From assembly GCA_052034685.1 (NCBI GenBank), contig JBPOIH010000002.1, positions 1 to 64,000 of the forward strand: a DNA stretch of 64,000 bases, read 5' to 3'. Each line of letters opens with the position of its first letter. The stretch's first letter is position 1. Below are positions 24,347 through 32,502 of this stretch, piece after piece. Origin of the DNA: CAYUUR01 sp052034685. GTDB lineage: Bacteria > Patescibacteriota > Saccharimonadia > Saccharimonadales > CAYUUR01. The notes beneath the pieces were generated by a model. That model saw only the letters and a list, made by a program, of their open reading frames with translations, had not been told where the DNA came from and made no database searches. The translations under genes were made by a program, and so were the position numbers.

Positions 24347-25157
24347 TGTCCACCACGGCGCGTGCGGCGCGAATTACGTTATCAAAAAGTGCTGTTACGG
24401 TGAGCGGTCCAACACCGCCCTTTTCTGGCGTAATCTTGATGTTAGGCATATCCCGAACAGACGGGGCAACATCCCCTATCAGTCCGTTCTTGTCAGTTGC
24501 CACACCGGCATCAACAACCACCGCATCATCCTTAACCATATCCGTAGTAATTAAGCCAGGGACACCAGTGGCACTGACAATAACATCGGCCTCGCGCAGT
24601 TTTTCTGGCAAATCAGGCGTTTGTTTGTCGGCCACTAATACATCGTAATCAGAATGTGACCATAGCTTGGCGAGTGGACGGCCAACCAGGCGGCCATGCC
24701 CCACAATCACAATCTTCTTGCCAGCAGATAGCTCAACATTATAACCAGCAAGCAACCAGCTAATCGCTATAGGCGTAGGCGCATCATAGATAGCTTCACT
24801 GCTCAGACCGTCAACATCTTTTTCTGCAGCGACAGCGTTGAGAATATCATCTGTCTGCGTGGGGTCTGGGAGTGGAATCTGCACAATAATGCCATGCACT
24901 GATTCATCTTCATTCAGTTGCTTGATACGGTCAAGTGCTTCAGCTTGGTCGATGGTGTGCACATCTACCGCCACGCCAATCTCTTCGCCATAGTTTTGTT
25001 TGAGCTGCATGTAGCGATCAACAATTGGGTCCGGGTTGGTCCTTATGATTGCGAGCTTGGGCTGCAACTGGTCTGCTTGCACCAAGGCACGCACCTGTTT
25101 TGCTTGGCGCTCTTTGATGTATTCGGCCAGATCTTTGCCATTTAACAACTTTGTCAT
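24339..25157 (-). CDS. folD: bifunctional methylenetetrahydrofolate dehydrogenase/cyclohydrolase
   Basis: A 272-residue FolD, close to the usual length. The folate-site Tyr and Lys appear in RYMQLKQNYGEEIGV (about residues 49-63), then VQIPLPDP, the cofactor loop IVGHGRLVGRPLAK (near 150) and the C-terminal PEKGGVGPLTVTAL. It interconverts methylene-, methenyl- and formyl-THF and works with GlyA (47.5 kb) in one-carbon supply. A TAGAAT box ends seven bases before the ATG, so it is probably leaderless and first in its operon. Confidence 0.95.
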   Translation of the reverse strand: MTKLLNGKDLAEYIKERQAKQVRALVQADQLQPKLAIIRTNPDPIVDRYMQLKQNYGEEIGVAVDVHTIDQAEALDRIKQLNEDESVHGIIVQIPLPDPTQTDDILNAVAAEKDVDGLSSEAIYDAPTPIAISWLLAGYNVELSAGKKIVIVGHGRLVGRPLAKLWSHSDYDVLVADKQTPDLPEKLREADVIVSATGVPGLITTDMVKDDAVVVDAGVATDKNGLIGDVAPSVRDMPNIKITPEKGGVGPLTVTALFDNVIRAARAVVDNA

Positions 25158-25182
25158 GCAATGAATTCTACCATAACAACAG

Positions 25183-25213
25183 AGAAGAGCCGAACTTAGT
25201 CGGCTCTTCTTTT
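25183..25213. terminator. bidirectional terminator
   Basis: AGAAGAGCCGA and TCGGCTCTTCT pair across a 6-base loop, with T-rich tails both ways. It lies between the stop of the 25233-25727 gene and the folD promoter and most likely terminates the former. Confidence 0.75.
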
Positions 25214-25232
25214 GCTGTTTGCTTTGCGCTAT

Positions 25233-25727
25233 TTAGGCAGCTACAGGTGCTTTTGGTTTTGCAGAACCACCTGGCTTGCCACCAGGGCCTACGTACTTTG
25301 CGTCACCAAAGGCGAAGTATAGAACTCCAACAATTGGTACGAAGAACAGCAATGCGTAGATTGGCTCTTTACCAAAGGACTTAGCTAGTTCAATACAGAT
25401 AATAATCGTAACCGCGAGACTGGCAAGATAACCAACAAATGGAACCCAAGAGATGAGCCATACAAGTGACCACCAACCTGGCTTACCAGCGATTTCACAG
25501 AGAACCCAGTAGTTATAGAAAGGAATCAAGACCTTCCAGCCTTCGACACCGGCCTTTTCAAAAATCTTCCAACCAGCAACAACACTGACCACGAGAATGA
25601 CGAGGTAAAAAATCAGGAAGAATCCGCTAAAAATAGCCAATCCTGCAAGACCTGCCTTATCGTCTGCCGTTAATGTTGTGTTGTCATACGTATATGTCGT
25701 ATACGTCTGAGCAAGTAAATTGAGCAT
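25233..25727 (-). CDS. DUF5684-like membrane protein
   Basis: A 164-residue protein with four membrane helices. The pattern GWKIFEKAGVEGWKVLIPFY, then IAGKPGWW, is typical of DUF5684-type proteins common in CPR and Actinobacteria. The C-terminus is a short Gly/Pro/Lys cytoplasmic tail. GGAGGGG lies 4 bases before the ATG. Function is unknown. It stands alone with a terminator downstream. Confidence 0.75.
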   Translation of the reverse strand: MLNLLAQTYTTYTYDNTTLTADDKAGLAGLAIFSGFFLIFYLVILVVSVVAGWKIFEKAGVEGWKVLIPFYNYWVLCEIAGKPGWWSLVWLISWVPFVGYLASLAVTIIICIELAKSFGKEPIYALLFFVPIVGVLYFAFGDAKYVGPGGKPGGSAKPKAPVAA

Positions 25728-25800
25728 AATACCCCTCCAGTTATTTATATAGCTTCAGTATAGCCTACTGTTGTTAAGAATGGAATATGTGCATAACCTC

Positions 25801-25829
25801 TTGTCAATAACAGAGGTATATGCTATGAT
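25801..25829 (+). promoter_or_regulatory. promoter of tRNA-Lys region
   Basis: TTGTCA (25801-25806), 17 bases, TATGAT (25824-25829). Transcription would start about 25836, run through the partial tRNA copy at 25867-25884 and hairpins, and reach tRNA-Lys at 25989. Confidence 0.65.
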
Positions 25830-25866
25830 TTGACGGTTATTTTCGTCCGTGACACCTAAGGTAACC

Positions 25867-26006
25867 GGGCCAGTGGCTCAGCTGCCCTGTCCGAGGCTTC
25901 AGCCGAGTAAAGTTATTAGCACCAGGTGCTCTAACCACTCAAACTGAACTTTCGCAGATAAAACAAGCTTGCACCTTTCATACATCATGGGCCAGTAGCT
26001 CAGCTG
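25867..26006 (+). repeat. mini-element on the 5' side of tRNA-Lys
   Basis: The first 18 bases of tRNA-Lys occur at 25867-25884 (GGGCCAGTGGCTCAGCTG, one mismatch) and again as the real 5' end at 25989. The 104 bases between hold a GAGGCTTCAGCC-type hairpin, a GCACCAGGTGC hairpin and, inverted, a copy of the D-arm region (GGTGCTCTAACCA reads as TGGTTAGAGCACC on the other strand). Near the right end are CGCAG and GCTTGC, as in the core hairpin, but no closing CGAG. It looks like a decayed relative of the other tRNA-flanking elements. Confidence 0.55.
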
Positions 26007-26065
26007 GTTAGAGCACCTGCCTCTTAAGCAGGGTGTCGAGGGTTCGAGTCCCTCCTGGCCCTCCA
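25989..26065 (+). tRNA. tRNA-Lys (CUU)
   Basis: A full cloverleaf: acceptor GGGCCAG with CTGGCCC, D arm GCTCAGCTGGTTAGAGC, anticodon stem-loop CCTGC CTCTTAA GCAGG with anticodon CTT, T arm GAGGG TTCGAGT CCCTC, CCA encoded. Pieces of it recur downstream at 26152-26164 (T arm 5' half), 26270-26281 and 26806-26817 (T arm 3' half). Confidence 0.93.
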
Positions 26066-26101
26066 ATGAAAGAACCGTCCTTGTGGGCGGTTTTTTCATT
26101 G
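26063..26101 (+). terminator. tRNA-Lys terminator including the CCA end
   Basis: CCAATGAAAGAACCGTCC, a 4-base loop, GGGCGGTTTTTTCATTGG. The 5' arm begins with the encoded CCA of tRNA-Lys, as at tRNA-Glu, tRNA-Gly and tRNA-His. Confidence 0.8.
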
Positions 26102-26281
26102 GTCGTCCGGAGCGGCTCGGTTCCTCGACTTGGCTGCTTTAGCAGACAAAAGTCGAGGGTTCGGTCACAAGGAGCTCTCGCAGATGCTTGCATCGAGAAA
26201 GCAACGCAGTGTGCATTGCCCCTCCTGCCTTGTTTTCATAGACGAAGTTTCGGGCCGGCTGAAAGTCGGTCGAGTCCCTCC
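26102..26281 (+). repeat. tRNA-Lys-associated element, first copy
   Basis: No gene. In order: a CCTCGACTT/AAGTCGAGG hairpin, a piece of the tRNA T arm (TCGAGGGTTCG), the core hairpin CGCAGATGCTTGCATCGAG (about 26180-26198), and a 37-bp segment at 26245-26281 made of AAGTTTCGGG, a CCGGC/GTCGG hairpin and the tRNA 3' T-arm sequence TCGAGTCCCTCC. The 37-bp segment is repeated exactly at 26781-26817, beyond the Nudix gene. Confidence 0.75.
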
Positions 26282-26325
26282 AGTGGAGACTGCTTCACAG
26301 AGAAGTTCTTTGTTATACTAAAAAT

Positions 26326-26703
26326 ATGAAACGTGGTGCTTTTGCGGTTATTCTAAAGGGAGATAAGCTTCTATTTGTTAAACCCCCTGATTGGGTATCG
26401 CAATTTAGTGGCCATTGGAATTTTCCTGGAGGAGTTGTCGAACCTGGCGAGTCTCTTGAGGAGGGGGCAAAAAGAGAAGCTTTTGAGGAAACAAACATCG
26501 TGTGTGAAATAGAAAGCCTTTTGATGACCGATCACAACGAAAAATTCGACACATCCATAGCAATATTTAAAGCAAAGTACATATCTGGAGAAGTCACAAT
26601 TCAACCAGAGGAAATATCAGAGGCAAGATGGATGACAATTGAAGAAGCCCTTAATGAGCCTCTCGCCTTTGACATCAAGCAGGCGTTACTAGCTTTAGCC
26701 TAA
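26326..26703 (+). CDS. Nudix hydrolase
   Basis: A 125-residue Nudix protein. The box GX5EX7REUXEEXGU is met by GGVVEPGESLEEGAKREAFE plus ETNI (about residues 36-59). It should hydrolyse a nucleoside-diphosphate-linked compound using Mg; the substrate is unknown. A TATACT box ends six bases before the ATG, so expression is probably leaderless. The gene is enclosed by two exact 37-bp repeats that end in tRNA-Lys T-arm sequence, so it looks like a one-gene cassette inserted after tRNA-Lys. Confidence 0.93.
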   Translation: MKRGAFAVILKGDKLLFVKPPDWVSQFSGHWNFPGGVVEPGESLEEGAKREAFEETNIVCEIESLLMTDHNEKFDTSIAIFKAKYISGEVTIQPEEISEARWMTIEEALNEPLAFDIKQALLALA

Positions 26704-26761
26704 TGTTTGCTTCAGTTTAGATATGGTTTAATCGCTAAACTCCGAGAACGAGTACAACCGT

Positions 26762-26817
26762 GCGTTGCCCCTCCGACCAAAAGTTTCGGGCCGGCTGAAA
26801 GTCGGTCGAGTCCCTCC
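26762..26817 (+). repeat. tRNA-Lys-associated element, second (truncated) copy
   Basis: GCGTTGCCCCTCC at 26762-26774 and the 37-bp segment at 26781-26817 match the first copy (26213-26225 and 26245-26281), but the core hairpin is missing apart from a CCGAG-like remnant near 26740. It forms the right boundary of the Nudix cassette. Confidence 0.8.
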
Positions 26818-26900
26818 TTCCAACGAAAAGATCGAGTAGTATAACCCGACGACAAACCAGCTTACCGCTATGCTAAAATTACCTAAGAGACCAAACGACA

Positions 26901-27194
26901 ATGATTGACTCAAACGAACGTATACTCACTGGTGAACGCTTACGCATATACAAGCGAAACCGTAAAATTAACTTCCTATTGTTTGTTGCCTTGCTGTTCA
27001 TAGCACTAATCCGAGGGACAAACGATTACAGTGAACTACTCATACTTCTCGCCGCAACAGTGGCCGTGTGGTACTTGTATAAGTTTCTAACTAAGCAGAC
27101 TGCACATCAACTGAGGAGGCAAGAACTTAAAATTGGCAGAAACGAAGCAGAAAAGATACTACAAAGCGCCGGAGTAAAAACAAGCAATAGCTAA
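26901..27194 (+). CDS. small membrane protein
   Basis: A 97-residue protein with two transmembrane helices (INFLLFVALLFIALIRG and LLILLAATVAVWYLYKFL), followed by a charged cytoplasmic tail (QLRRQELKIGRNEAEKIL). A weak TAAAAT box lies about 20 bases upstream. No family is recognised. Confidence 0.55.
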   Translation: MIDSNERILTGERLRIYKRNRKINFLLFVALLFIALIRGTNDYSELLILLAATVAVWYLYKFLTKQTAHQLRRQELKIGRNEAEKILQSAGVKTSNS

Positions 27195-27218
27195 GCTGCG
27201 AAACTTCTCCTCACATAA

Positions 27219-27308
27219 AACGGTCTTTCCAATCCATCGATCGAAAATGCCCTAGAAGAGCTTGTTAGCAAGCCACGCTCGGAGACCAAAATTGTTCTCA
27301 GAAGCTAA
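27219..27308 (+). pseudogene. C-terminal coding remnant
   Basis: In the frame ending at TAA 27306-27308 there are 29 clean codons (NGLSNPSIENALEELVSKP, then RSETKIVLRS) with no start codon; a stop precedes them. The composition looks coding, so this may be the 3' end of a lost gene. It overlaps the start of the following open frame. Confidence 0.3.
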
Positions 27309-27693
27309 AGCGAAACGAGTTGGTCCCAGAATTGACTTATTATTACACGAGACTACGCATTCCTTCCTTTTCTTGACCCAACAATCAGAATCGACACAAA
27401 GGCTCTTGCAATTGGTCACTGATGTTCGAGGTGCAACTGAAGGAGTAAAAGGCCTGACGGCTCTAGGCTCGTTAGATTTTTACAAGGGTGACAAGAAAAT
27501 TGTAGAGGATACTACTGAACTAATGACAATGTATGCTTGGGACCCAGACTACGCAGAAGAATTTACTGACTTTTTAGCACAGCCTGAAGCTCGGTTGGTC
27601 AGAAATAGAGTAGGCCTCGTATCGGTCAGTAACTCCGCTCCGATTTTTGAGATACTGTCTGCAGCTGTCGAACAAAATATTGCTGCAGCTTAA
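27262..27693 (+). CDS. hypothetical protein with HETTH motif, start unclear
   Basis: An open frame of 143 codons with only TTG starts (27262 or a later one) and no promoter or ribosome site of the usual kinds. It contains IDLLLHETTHSFLF (near residues 24-37), a possible HExxH zinc site, so it could be a small or truncated metalloprotease-like protein. The remainder is helical and acidic. The overlap with a 3' coding remnant and the lack of a good start suggest a gene that lost its 5' end, possibly at a cassette boundary. Confidence 0.45.
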   Translation: MLASHARRPKLFSEAKAKRVGPRIDLLLHETTHSFLFLTQQSESTQRLLQLVTDVRGATEGVKGLTALGSLDFYKGDKKIVEDTTELMTMYAWDPDYAEEFTDFLAQPEARLVRNRVGLVSVSNSAPIFEILSAAVEQNIAAA

Positions 27694-27788
27694 GCTGCCT
27701 TAGTTCAAATAGCTCACACGATAACCCTCCAACACGGTTATGTTGAAACTCTTCCTTGTGAGGACTTTTTGTTTGATATAGTTATCCC

Positions 27789-28709
27789 ATGAACGAATCA
27801 GCAATTAGACGTCTTTTCTTGAACAATAATATTGATGTGACTGGCGATATTCGTAAAATTGAAGTCGGATTTACAAACACGGTCTATTGCGTAGACGATA
27901 AATACATACTTAAAATTTGTAGACTCACTGACAACGAGGTTTACTTTAAACGAGAAGTGCAGCTATACGAATACTTTGGCGCAAGCTTGCCGGTTCCTCG
28001 AGTACATACCTACGACGACTCAAAGTCTATCATCGACAATCACTACATGATCTACCCACTCATTGAAGGAGAAAACCTTTACAATGTCTGGCACGCATTA
28101 TCAGAAGAACAACGAAAAGATATCATAAGCCAACTGTGTGAAATATTAAAGCAAATCAACCAGACAGATATAGGTGCGCTGCCTAATGGCATAGATCTCG
28201 GAGATGGCACATCCTGGAAAGAAAAAATCCTGACCAAACTATATAAGCATCTAGACGCTGTCGACAAAATGGGTACGCTTAGTGCGAGTGAAATAGCTCA
28301 GATTCGAAACTACGTTGAAGAACACCAAGACGTTTTGGATGAACAAAAGATGGCGCTGGTGTACTGGGACGCGCACTTTGACAATGTCATTGTTAAGGGC
28401 AGCAAAATTGTTGGGCTACTTGATTTTGAGAGGACTGAGTTAGCCTCGATTGACTTTGCTTTGGATATTGTTCAAAGGATGGTTGATATTCCAAAGAAGT
28501 ACATGTCGGAATATGCAGAACAGTTTGCCAAGGATGAAGATTATGCTCAGCTTATGGAGTGGTACAAGGAATACTACCCAGAGTTATTTGATTTCCACGA
28601 TATAGCAACCAGAATTAATTTGTATTCCATCGCACACGACCTCGAAGATCTTGAGGGATGGCCCGATGTCCAATCTCTAAAGGACAATGTCTTGAAAATA
28701 ACCGCCTAG
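27789..28709 (+). CDS. aminoglycoside phosphotransferase (APH) family kinase
   Basis: A 306-residue protein of the APH/choline-kinase fold. The N-lobe is VGFTNTVYCVDDKYILKICR. The Brenner-type catalytic loop is LVYWDAHFDNVIV (about 195-207, with Trp-Asp in place of His-x-Asp), followed by the metal-binding LLDFERTE (DFE, about 214). It phosphorylates a small molecule; resistance activity cannot be claimed. TATAGT ends six bases before the ATG (leaderless). Confidence 0.85.
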   Translation: MNESAIRRLFLNNNIDVTGDIRKIEVGFTNTVYCVDDKYILKICRLTDNEVYFKREVQLYEYFGASLPVPRVHTYDDSKSIIDNHYMIYPLIEGENLYNVWHALSEEQRKDIISQLCEILKQINQTDIGALPNGIDLGDGTSWKEKILTKLYKHLDAVDKMGTLSASEIAQIRNYVEEHQDVLDEQKMALVYWDAHFDNVIVKGSKIVGLLDFERTELASIDFALDIVQRMVDIPKKYMSEYAEQFAKDEDYAQLMEWYKEYYPELFDFHDIATRINLYSIAHDLEDLEGWPDVQSLKDNVLKITA

Positions 28710-28807
28710 CTTGCTGTAACGGCTGCGGTCATCCCTGCTATGACCTTCCAAAACAGTCCTGCTTAAAACAGAAGTTATTCGTATCCCCCTTTTGATATAC
28801 TTCCCCC

Positions 28808-29290
28808 ATGCCCATACACCGTCCTAAACTCATATCAAGCATTGAAGGTCTCGGCCTTAATACAACCAAATCCATGAGATACACATCTAAGACAACGGCT
28901 ATTGGCACTGAAATTTGGAATGAGTTAGAAGAACCCTGGCAAGAGGGCGAAACCATCATTGCGCGCCCAGGTTACAAATGGGTTACGCGGTGGGAGGTCG
29001 GCAAACCGTACATTATTAATAAGTTCTACGATGACGCTAATCATCTAGTCGGTATTTATTGCGATGTTGCTCGGCCAGTACGGCAAATTGAGGGTGGTTT
29101 TGAATTTGATGATCTTTACCTCGACGTCTGGTGGACTACAGGTAAGCCAATCAGCGTGCTTGACGAGGATGAATTACAGGATGCCTTAAAGGCTGGCTAC
29201 ATTACAACAAATGAAGCCGACGAAGCTCATCGAGTTGCTAAAGAGCTGATAGAGTTGCTGAAGCAACAATCAGAAATTCTACAATTTTAG
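28808..29290 (+). CDS. DUF402-like protein
   Basis: A 160-residue protein matching the DUF402 pattern: INKFYDDANHLVGIYCDVAR, then FDDLYLDVWW and LDEDELQDALKAGYIT. DUF402 proteins include nucleotide phosphatases and RNase E/G-associated domains, usually with Asp-rich metal sites as here. TATACT lies six bases before the ATG (leaderless). Confidence 0.75.
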   Translation: MPIHRPKLISSIEGLGLNTTKSMRYTSKTTAIGTEIWNELEEPWQEGETIIARPGYKWVTRWEVGKPYIINKFYDDANHLVGIYCDVARPVRQIEGGFEFDDLYLDVWWTTGKPISVLDEDELQDALKAGYITTNEADEAHRVAKELIELLKQQSEILQF

Positions 29291-29367
29291 ACCCATAACA
29301 TCGGAGGCTGCCTTCTAATAGAGGCCACCTTAAACAGAGTTCATCTTCTTTTTGCTATACTTCAGAC

Positions 29368-29895
29368 ATGAAATTGATATTCATCTACGGGCCACCCGCC
29401 GCTGGTAAGCTAACTGTTTCAGAAAAGCTATCCGAATTAACAGGCATACCTGTTTTTCATAATCATCATTCCAGAGATCTGGTGAAGGATATCTATGGGG
29501 ATGGCCTAAATCAGCACTACGCACTCGTAGACAAAATTCGCTATGACGTGATGGAGTACTGCGCACAGAACAATACCGATTTAATATTTACCTACGTATA
29601 CGGTGGACCCCAAGATGACGATAACGTAAAAGGCTTCACAAAAACGATTGAATCAAATGGCGGTCAAGTTTTGTTTGTAGAACTCACGGCCGATGCAAGT
29701 GATCTAGTAGACAGAGTCGATAATGATTCACGGAAAAGATTCAAAAAGTTACTGGACAAAAAGATAATGACAGAACTTACAGAAAACATGTCAATTTTTA
29801 CCATTCCATACGTTGAATCATTGAAAATAAACACATCAGATACTAGTCCTGCTCAATCCGCTGATATCATCGCAAACAAACTAGGGTTGCTTTAG
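29368..29895 (+). CDS. P-loop kinase-like protein
   Basis: A 175-residue P-loop protein resembling shikimate-kinase or AAA_33-type small kinases. Walker A is IYGPPAAGKLT (residues about 6-16); HNHHSRDLVKDI follows, and VELTADASDLVDRVDNDSRK forms a lid-like segment. The substrate is unknown. TATACT ends six bases before the ATG (leaderless). The next gene continues in the same reading frame after a single TAG and lacks a normal start codon. Confidence 0.75.
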   Translation: MKLIFIYGPPAAGKLTVSEKLSELTGIPVFHNHHSRDLVKDIYGDGLNQHYALVDKIRYDVMEYCAQNNTDLIFTYVYGGPQDDDNVKGFTKTIESNGGQVLFVELTADASDLVDRVDNDSRKRFKKLLDKKIMTELTENMSIFTIPYVESLKINTSDTSPAQSADIIANKLGLL

Positions 29896-29904
29896 TTTAG
29901 TAAG

Positions 29905-30651
29905 CTGAAGATAGTTATCTTGGACTTGGATGGCACGACCGTTGCATCAAATGAAGCAGCTATGCCAAGCAAACGTGTTATTGAGGCAGTCAAAAGTGCC
30001 CAAAACAAAGTTCACGTAGCTGTAGCAACTGGCAGGCCATATAGTTACGCCTTGCCCGTTATCAAAGCGCTTAATCTACGCGGCCCGAGTGTATTTAACG
30101 GGGGTGCAGAGATAGTTGAAAGTGATACCGGCAAAGTACTGCACCGCCAGATGTTGTCTATAGATGCGCTCCAAGAACTAGCTACTCTTAGCTTACCATT
30201 CGGCTATAAAATATACAGCGATGAAGATGACTACTCCTCACCAATAACGAATCCTAAACAGGTTACAGGAGAAGCTGCGAAGTTTTTTATTGAAGCGGTC
30301 AAAACCAACGACGCAATACATATACTTGAGGAGCTAGCTGCCGTCAAAACAGCGGCAGCTCACCCGACAACTTCATGGGATACAGGCGATGTGGTTGATA
30401 TTCATGTCACACATGTAGATGGCACCAAAAGGCATGGCGTAGAAAGATTAATCACAATGCTTGGTATCGACAAGGAACATGCCCTTGCCATTGGCGACAG
30501 CCATAATGACATACCCATGATGGAGGCGGCTGGCTTTAAAGTAGCCATGGGCGACGCACCAAAAGAAGTGAAGGTTCTAGCTGATTATATAGCCCCCTCG
30601 CTACATGATGATGGCGTAGCCGAAACAATAGAACGCTTCATATTAGCTTAA
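29905..30651 (+). CDS. Cof-type HAD hydrolase
   Basis: About 248 residues of a HAD phosphatase with a Cof-type cap. Motif I is ILDLDGTTV, motif II VAVATGRPYSY, and motifs III/IV HALAIGDSHNDIPMMEAAGF near the C-terminus. The complete first strand (LKIVILDLDGTT) requires starting at CTG 29905; the only conventional start is TTG 29920, inside motif I. It lies in frame with the P-loop kinase, nine bases after its TAG. The start codon is uncertain, but the domain is otherwise complete. Confidence 0.85.
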   Translation: MKIVILDLDGTTVASNEAAMPSKRVIEAVKSAQNKVHVAVATGRPYSYALPVIKALNLRGPSVFNGGAEIVESDTGKVLHRQMLSIDALQELATLSLPFGYKIYSDEDDYSSPITNPKQVTGEAAKFFIEAVKTNDAIHILEELAAVKTAAAHPTTSWDTGDVVDIHVTHVDGTKRHGVERLITMLGIDKEHALAIGDSHNDIPMMEAAGFKVAMGDAPKEVKVLADYIAPSLHDDGVAETIERFILA

Positions 30652-30761
30652 GGATCAGTTGCAAAAAACTAAGAGGCTCTGCAGACATTGACTTAATTTA
30701 GCAAGCAAAGGTCGTGGCTCTAGTTCCACACGGGCCCATCTAGAAACCCATAACAAGTTAT

Positions 30762-30790
30762 TTGCTAATTAGTAAAGAGTATTTTAGAAT
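30762..30790 (+). promoter_or_regulatory. promoter of the 30822 gene
   Basis: TTGCTA (30762-30767), 17 bases, TAGAAT (30785-30790). The leader is about 25 bases and carries GGAGAG, so this gene is translated from a ribosome site, unlike its neighbours. Confidence 0.65.
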
Positions 30791-30821
30791 GGTTTAAACA
30801 GTAGGTAGGAGAGTTAGCTCA

Positions 30822-31745
30822 ATGCATTATGAAGTTATGTATTCCCCAGGCGATCCAAACAAAGAAGGCTGGGCGCAGAAAGAACAAGATGTAAATGACC
30901 GTCACCAGAATTGGTACAGACTTTCAAGAATCGTCTTAACTGATTTGTTTCACGAAACTGGCGTCTATGACAATCTGAAGCGTGGCCAGCGCGCAAAACT
31001 CGAACGAAAGAACCAACTGGCGCTCAACCCACAACTTCCGCTTACGCGCGGTGAGCGATCTGCCAATCGCGGACACGCCAGCGGGATCCCTCTGTGGGCT
31101 ATACCTATTCTACTCGGCGCTTCTGTTGTTGGAGCAGGGGTCGACGCCGTTGAAGGGTATTCCAAGACCGAGCGGATAGGTAGCCAGTATTTGGCAAGTA
31201 AGTTCCAGAACCTACACCAACGTTTGGGAATTGACGAAACAATTCGTGGCATTGATGGCGTGAATGAAGGCATCGTGTCTCGACTGGCACCACAGTTGAG
31301 GGTTGGAAGCGCTGCTGTACTGGCAAGCCAAGAGCCTGCCAACTATATTGTGAACATGGCTGATCTTTTGGAAGCAACCGAAGAGGCATTACGGCAAGAT
31401 GGCACAACCGCCAACTTAGAACGTAGGAGAAGACTCAATACTCTGTTTACTGAGAAGGCGCCACAACCACTGTCAGCGCAAGACCAAAGAGTTCGCGCAG
31501 CTGAAGTATTTATGAGCAGTAGCCTGTTAAGTAACGGCGAAATCTGTGACATCAGTCTAGAGCGACGGGCAGATTTTCTTCCGGACGGAGAAAAGACATT
31601 CCGAATAGAGACGACAACTCCCTATGCGTATCTGTACGAGGGTACTGACATGACTGGCGCATACGAGCCGTACAGAAGACTCTATGCCGACAGATTACTC
31701 AATCCAGACCCAATAGCTGAACTAGTACAGAACTCCATCGCCTAA
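30822..31745 (+). CDS. hypothetical protein with one membrane helix
   Basis: A 307-residue protein starting MHYEVMYSPGDPNKEGWAQ, with a basic stretch near residues 55-90 and one hydrophobic helix (IPLWAIPILLGASVVGAG, about 91-108). The C-terminal 200 residues are soluble and helical. GGAGAG lies 9 bases upstream and a promoter is at 30762-30790. No family is recognised. Confidence 0.65.
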   Translation: MHYEVMYSPGDPNKEGWAQKEQDVNDRHQNWYRLSRIVLTDLFHETGVYDNLKRGQRAKLERKNQLALNPQLPLTRGERSANRGHASGIPLWAIPILLGASVVGAGVDAVEGYSKTERIGSQYLASKFQNLHQRLGIDETIRGIDGVNEGIVSRLAPQLRVGSAAVLASQEPANYIVNMADLLEATEEALRQDGTTANLERRRRLNTLFTEKAPQPLSAQDQRVRAAEVFMSSSLLSNGEICDISLERRADFLPDGEKTFRIETTTPYAYLYEGTDMTGAYEPYRRLYADRLLNPDPIAELVQNSIA

Positions 31746-31787
31746 GAGAGTAGAGAGCGTAGATTATTATTTTGTTATACTTGGCAA

Positions 31788-32435
31788 ATGGATAAAGCTG
31801 CCAAGACTGTCTGGGACTATATGCTTCTCGGGCACCCCATAAAAAAGTGTGATGTTATTCTCGTGCTGTGTAGCGTAGATGAGCGCGTAGCTGAATATGC
31901 AGCTCAGTTATTTCTAGATGGGCGTGGTGACTATCTGGTGTTTTCTGGTGGGGTAGCCCACCAAGGTGACTTGCTTGCCACCAATTGGGAAGGAAGTGAA
32001 GCCGATCACTTTGCAGAAATTGCTGTTTCAAGAGGAGTACCGAAAGACAAGATCATTATTGAAGACAAGGCGCAGAACACCGGCGAGAATATTAGGTTTT
32101 CATATGACCTTCTTAAGAATCGAGCAGTCAAAATGAATTCTATATTGCTTGTGCAGAAGCCATATATGGAACGACGCACATTCGCTACTTTTAAGGCTCA
32201 GTGGCCAGACATAACTACAGAGATTGTCGTGACATCACCACCCATCAAGTACGACGACTACTTTGATACGGTCAATCCAAAAGAAATGGTTCTGAACATC
32301 ATGGTTGGTGACCTGCAGCGCATAAAGGAATATCCAAAACTAGGCTTTCAAATTCTGCAGGATATTCCTGAAGACGTCTGGCAATCGTATGAGCAACTCG
32401 TAGCCGCAGGTTACACAGAACACCTCATGAAGTAA
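31788..32435 (+). CDS. YdcF/DUF218-like protein
   Basis: A 215-residue protein of the DUF218 (YdcF/ElyC) family: VILVLCSVDERVAEYAAQLF, LVFSGGVAHQGD, then IIIEDKAQNTGENIRFSYDL with the family's ExxxxNTxEN motif, and SILLVQKPYMERRT. It has no N-terminal membrane helix, so it is the cytoplasmic YdcF type, which binds S-adenosylmethionine in E. coli. TATACT ends six bases before the ATG (leaderless). Confidence 0.88.
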   Translation: MDKAAKTVWDYMLLGHPIKKCDVILVLCSVDERVAEYAAQLFLDGRGDYLVFSGGVAHQGDLLATNWEGSEADHFAEIAVSRGVPKDKIIIEDKAQNTGENIRFSYDLLKNRAVKMNSILLVQKPYMERRTFATFKAQWPDITTEIVVTSPPIKYDDYFDTVNPKEMVLNIMVGDLQRIKEYPKLGFQILQDIPEDVWQSYEQLVAAGYTEHLMK

Positions 32436-32502
32436 GCAGTAACTGTAGAATTATCATGAATTAAAAACAGGATATGGTAGCTGTTTTTGTTATAGTTTAA
32501 CT

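Noticed and set aside
25899..26329. Open frames covering tRNA-Lys and its trailer
   Set aside because: They read through a clear tRNA and terminator and have no independent start signals.
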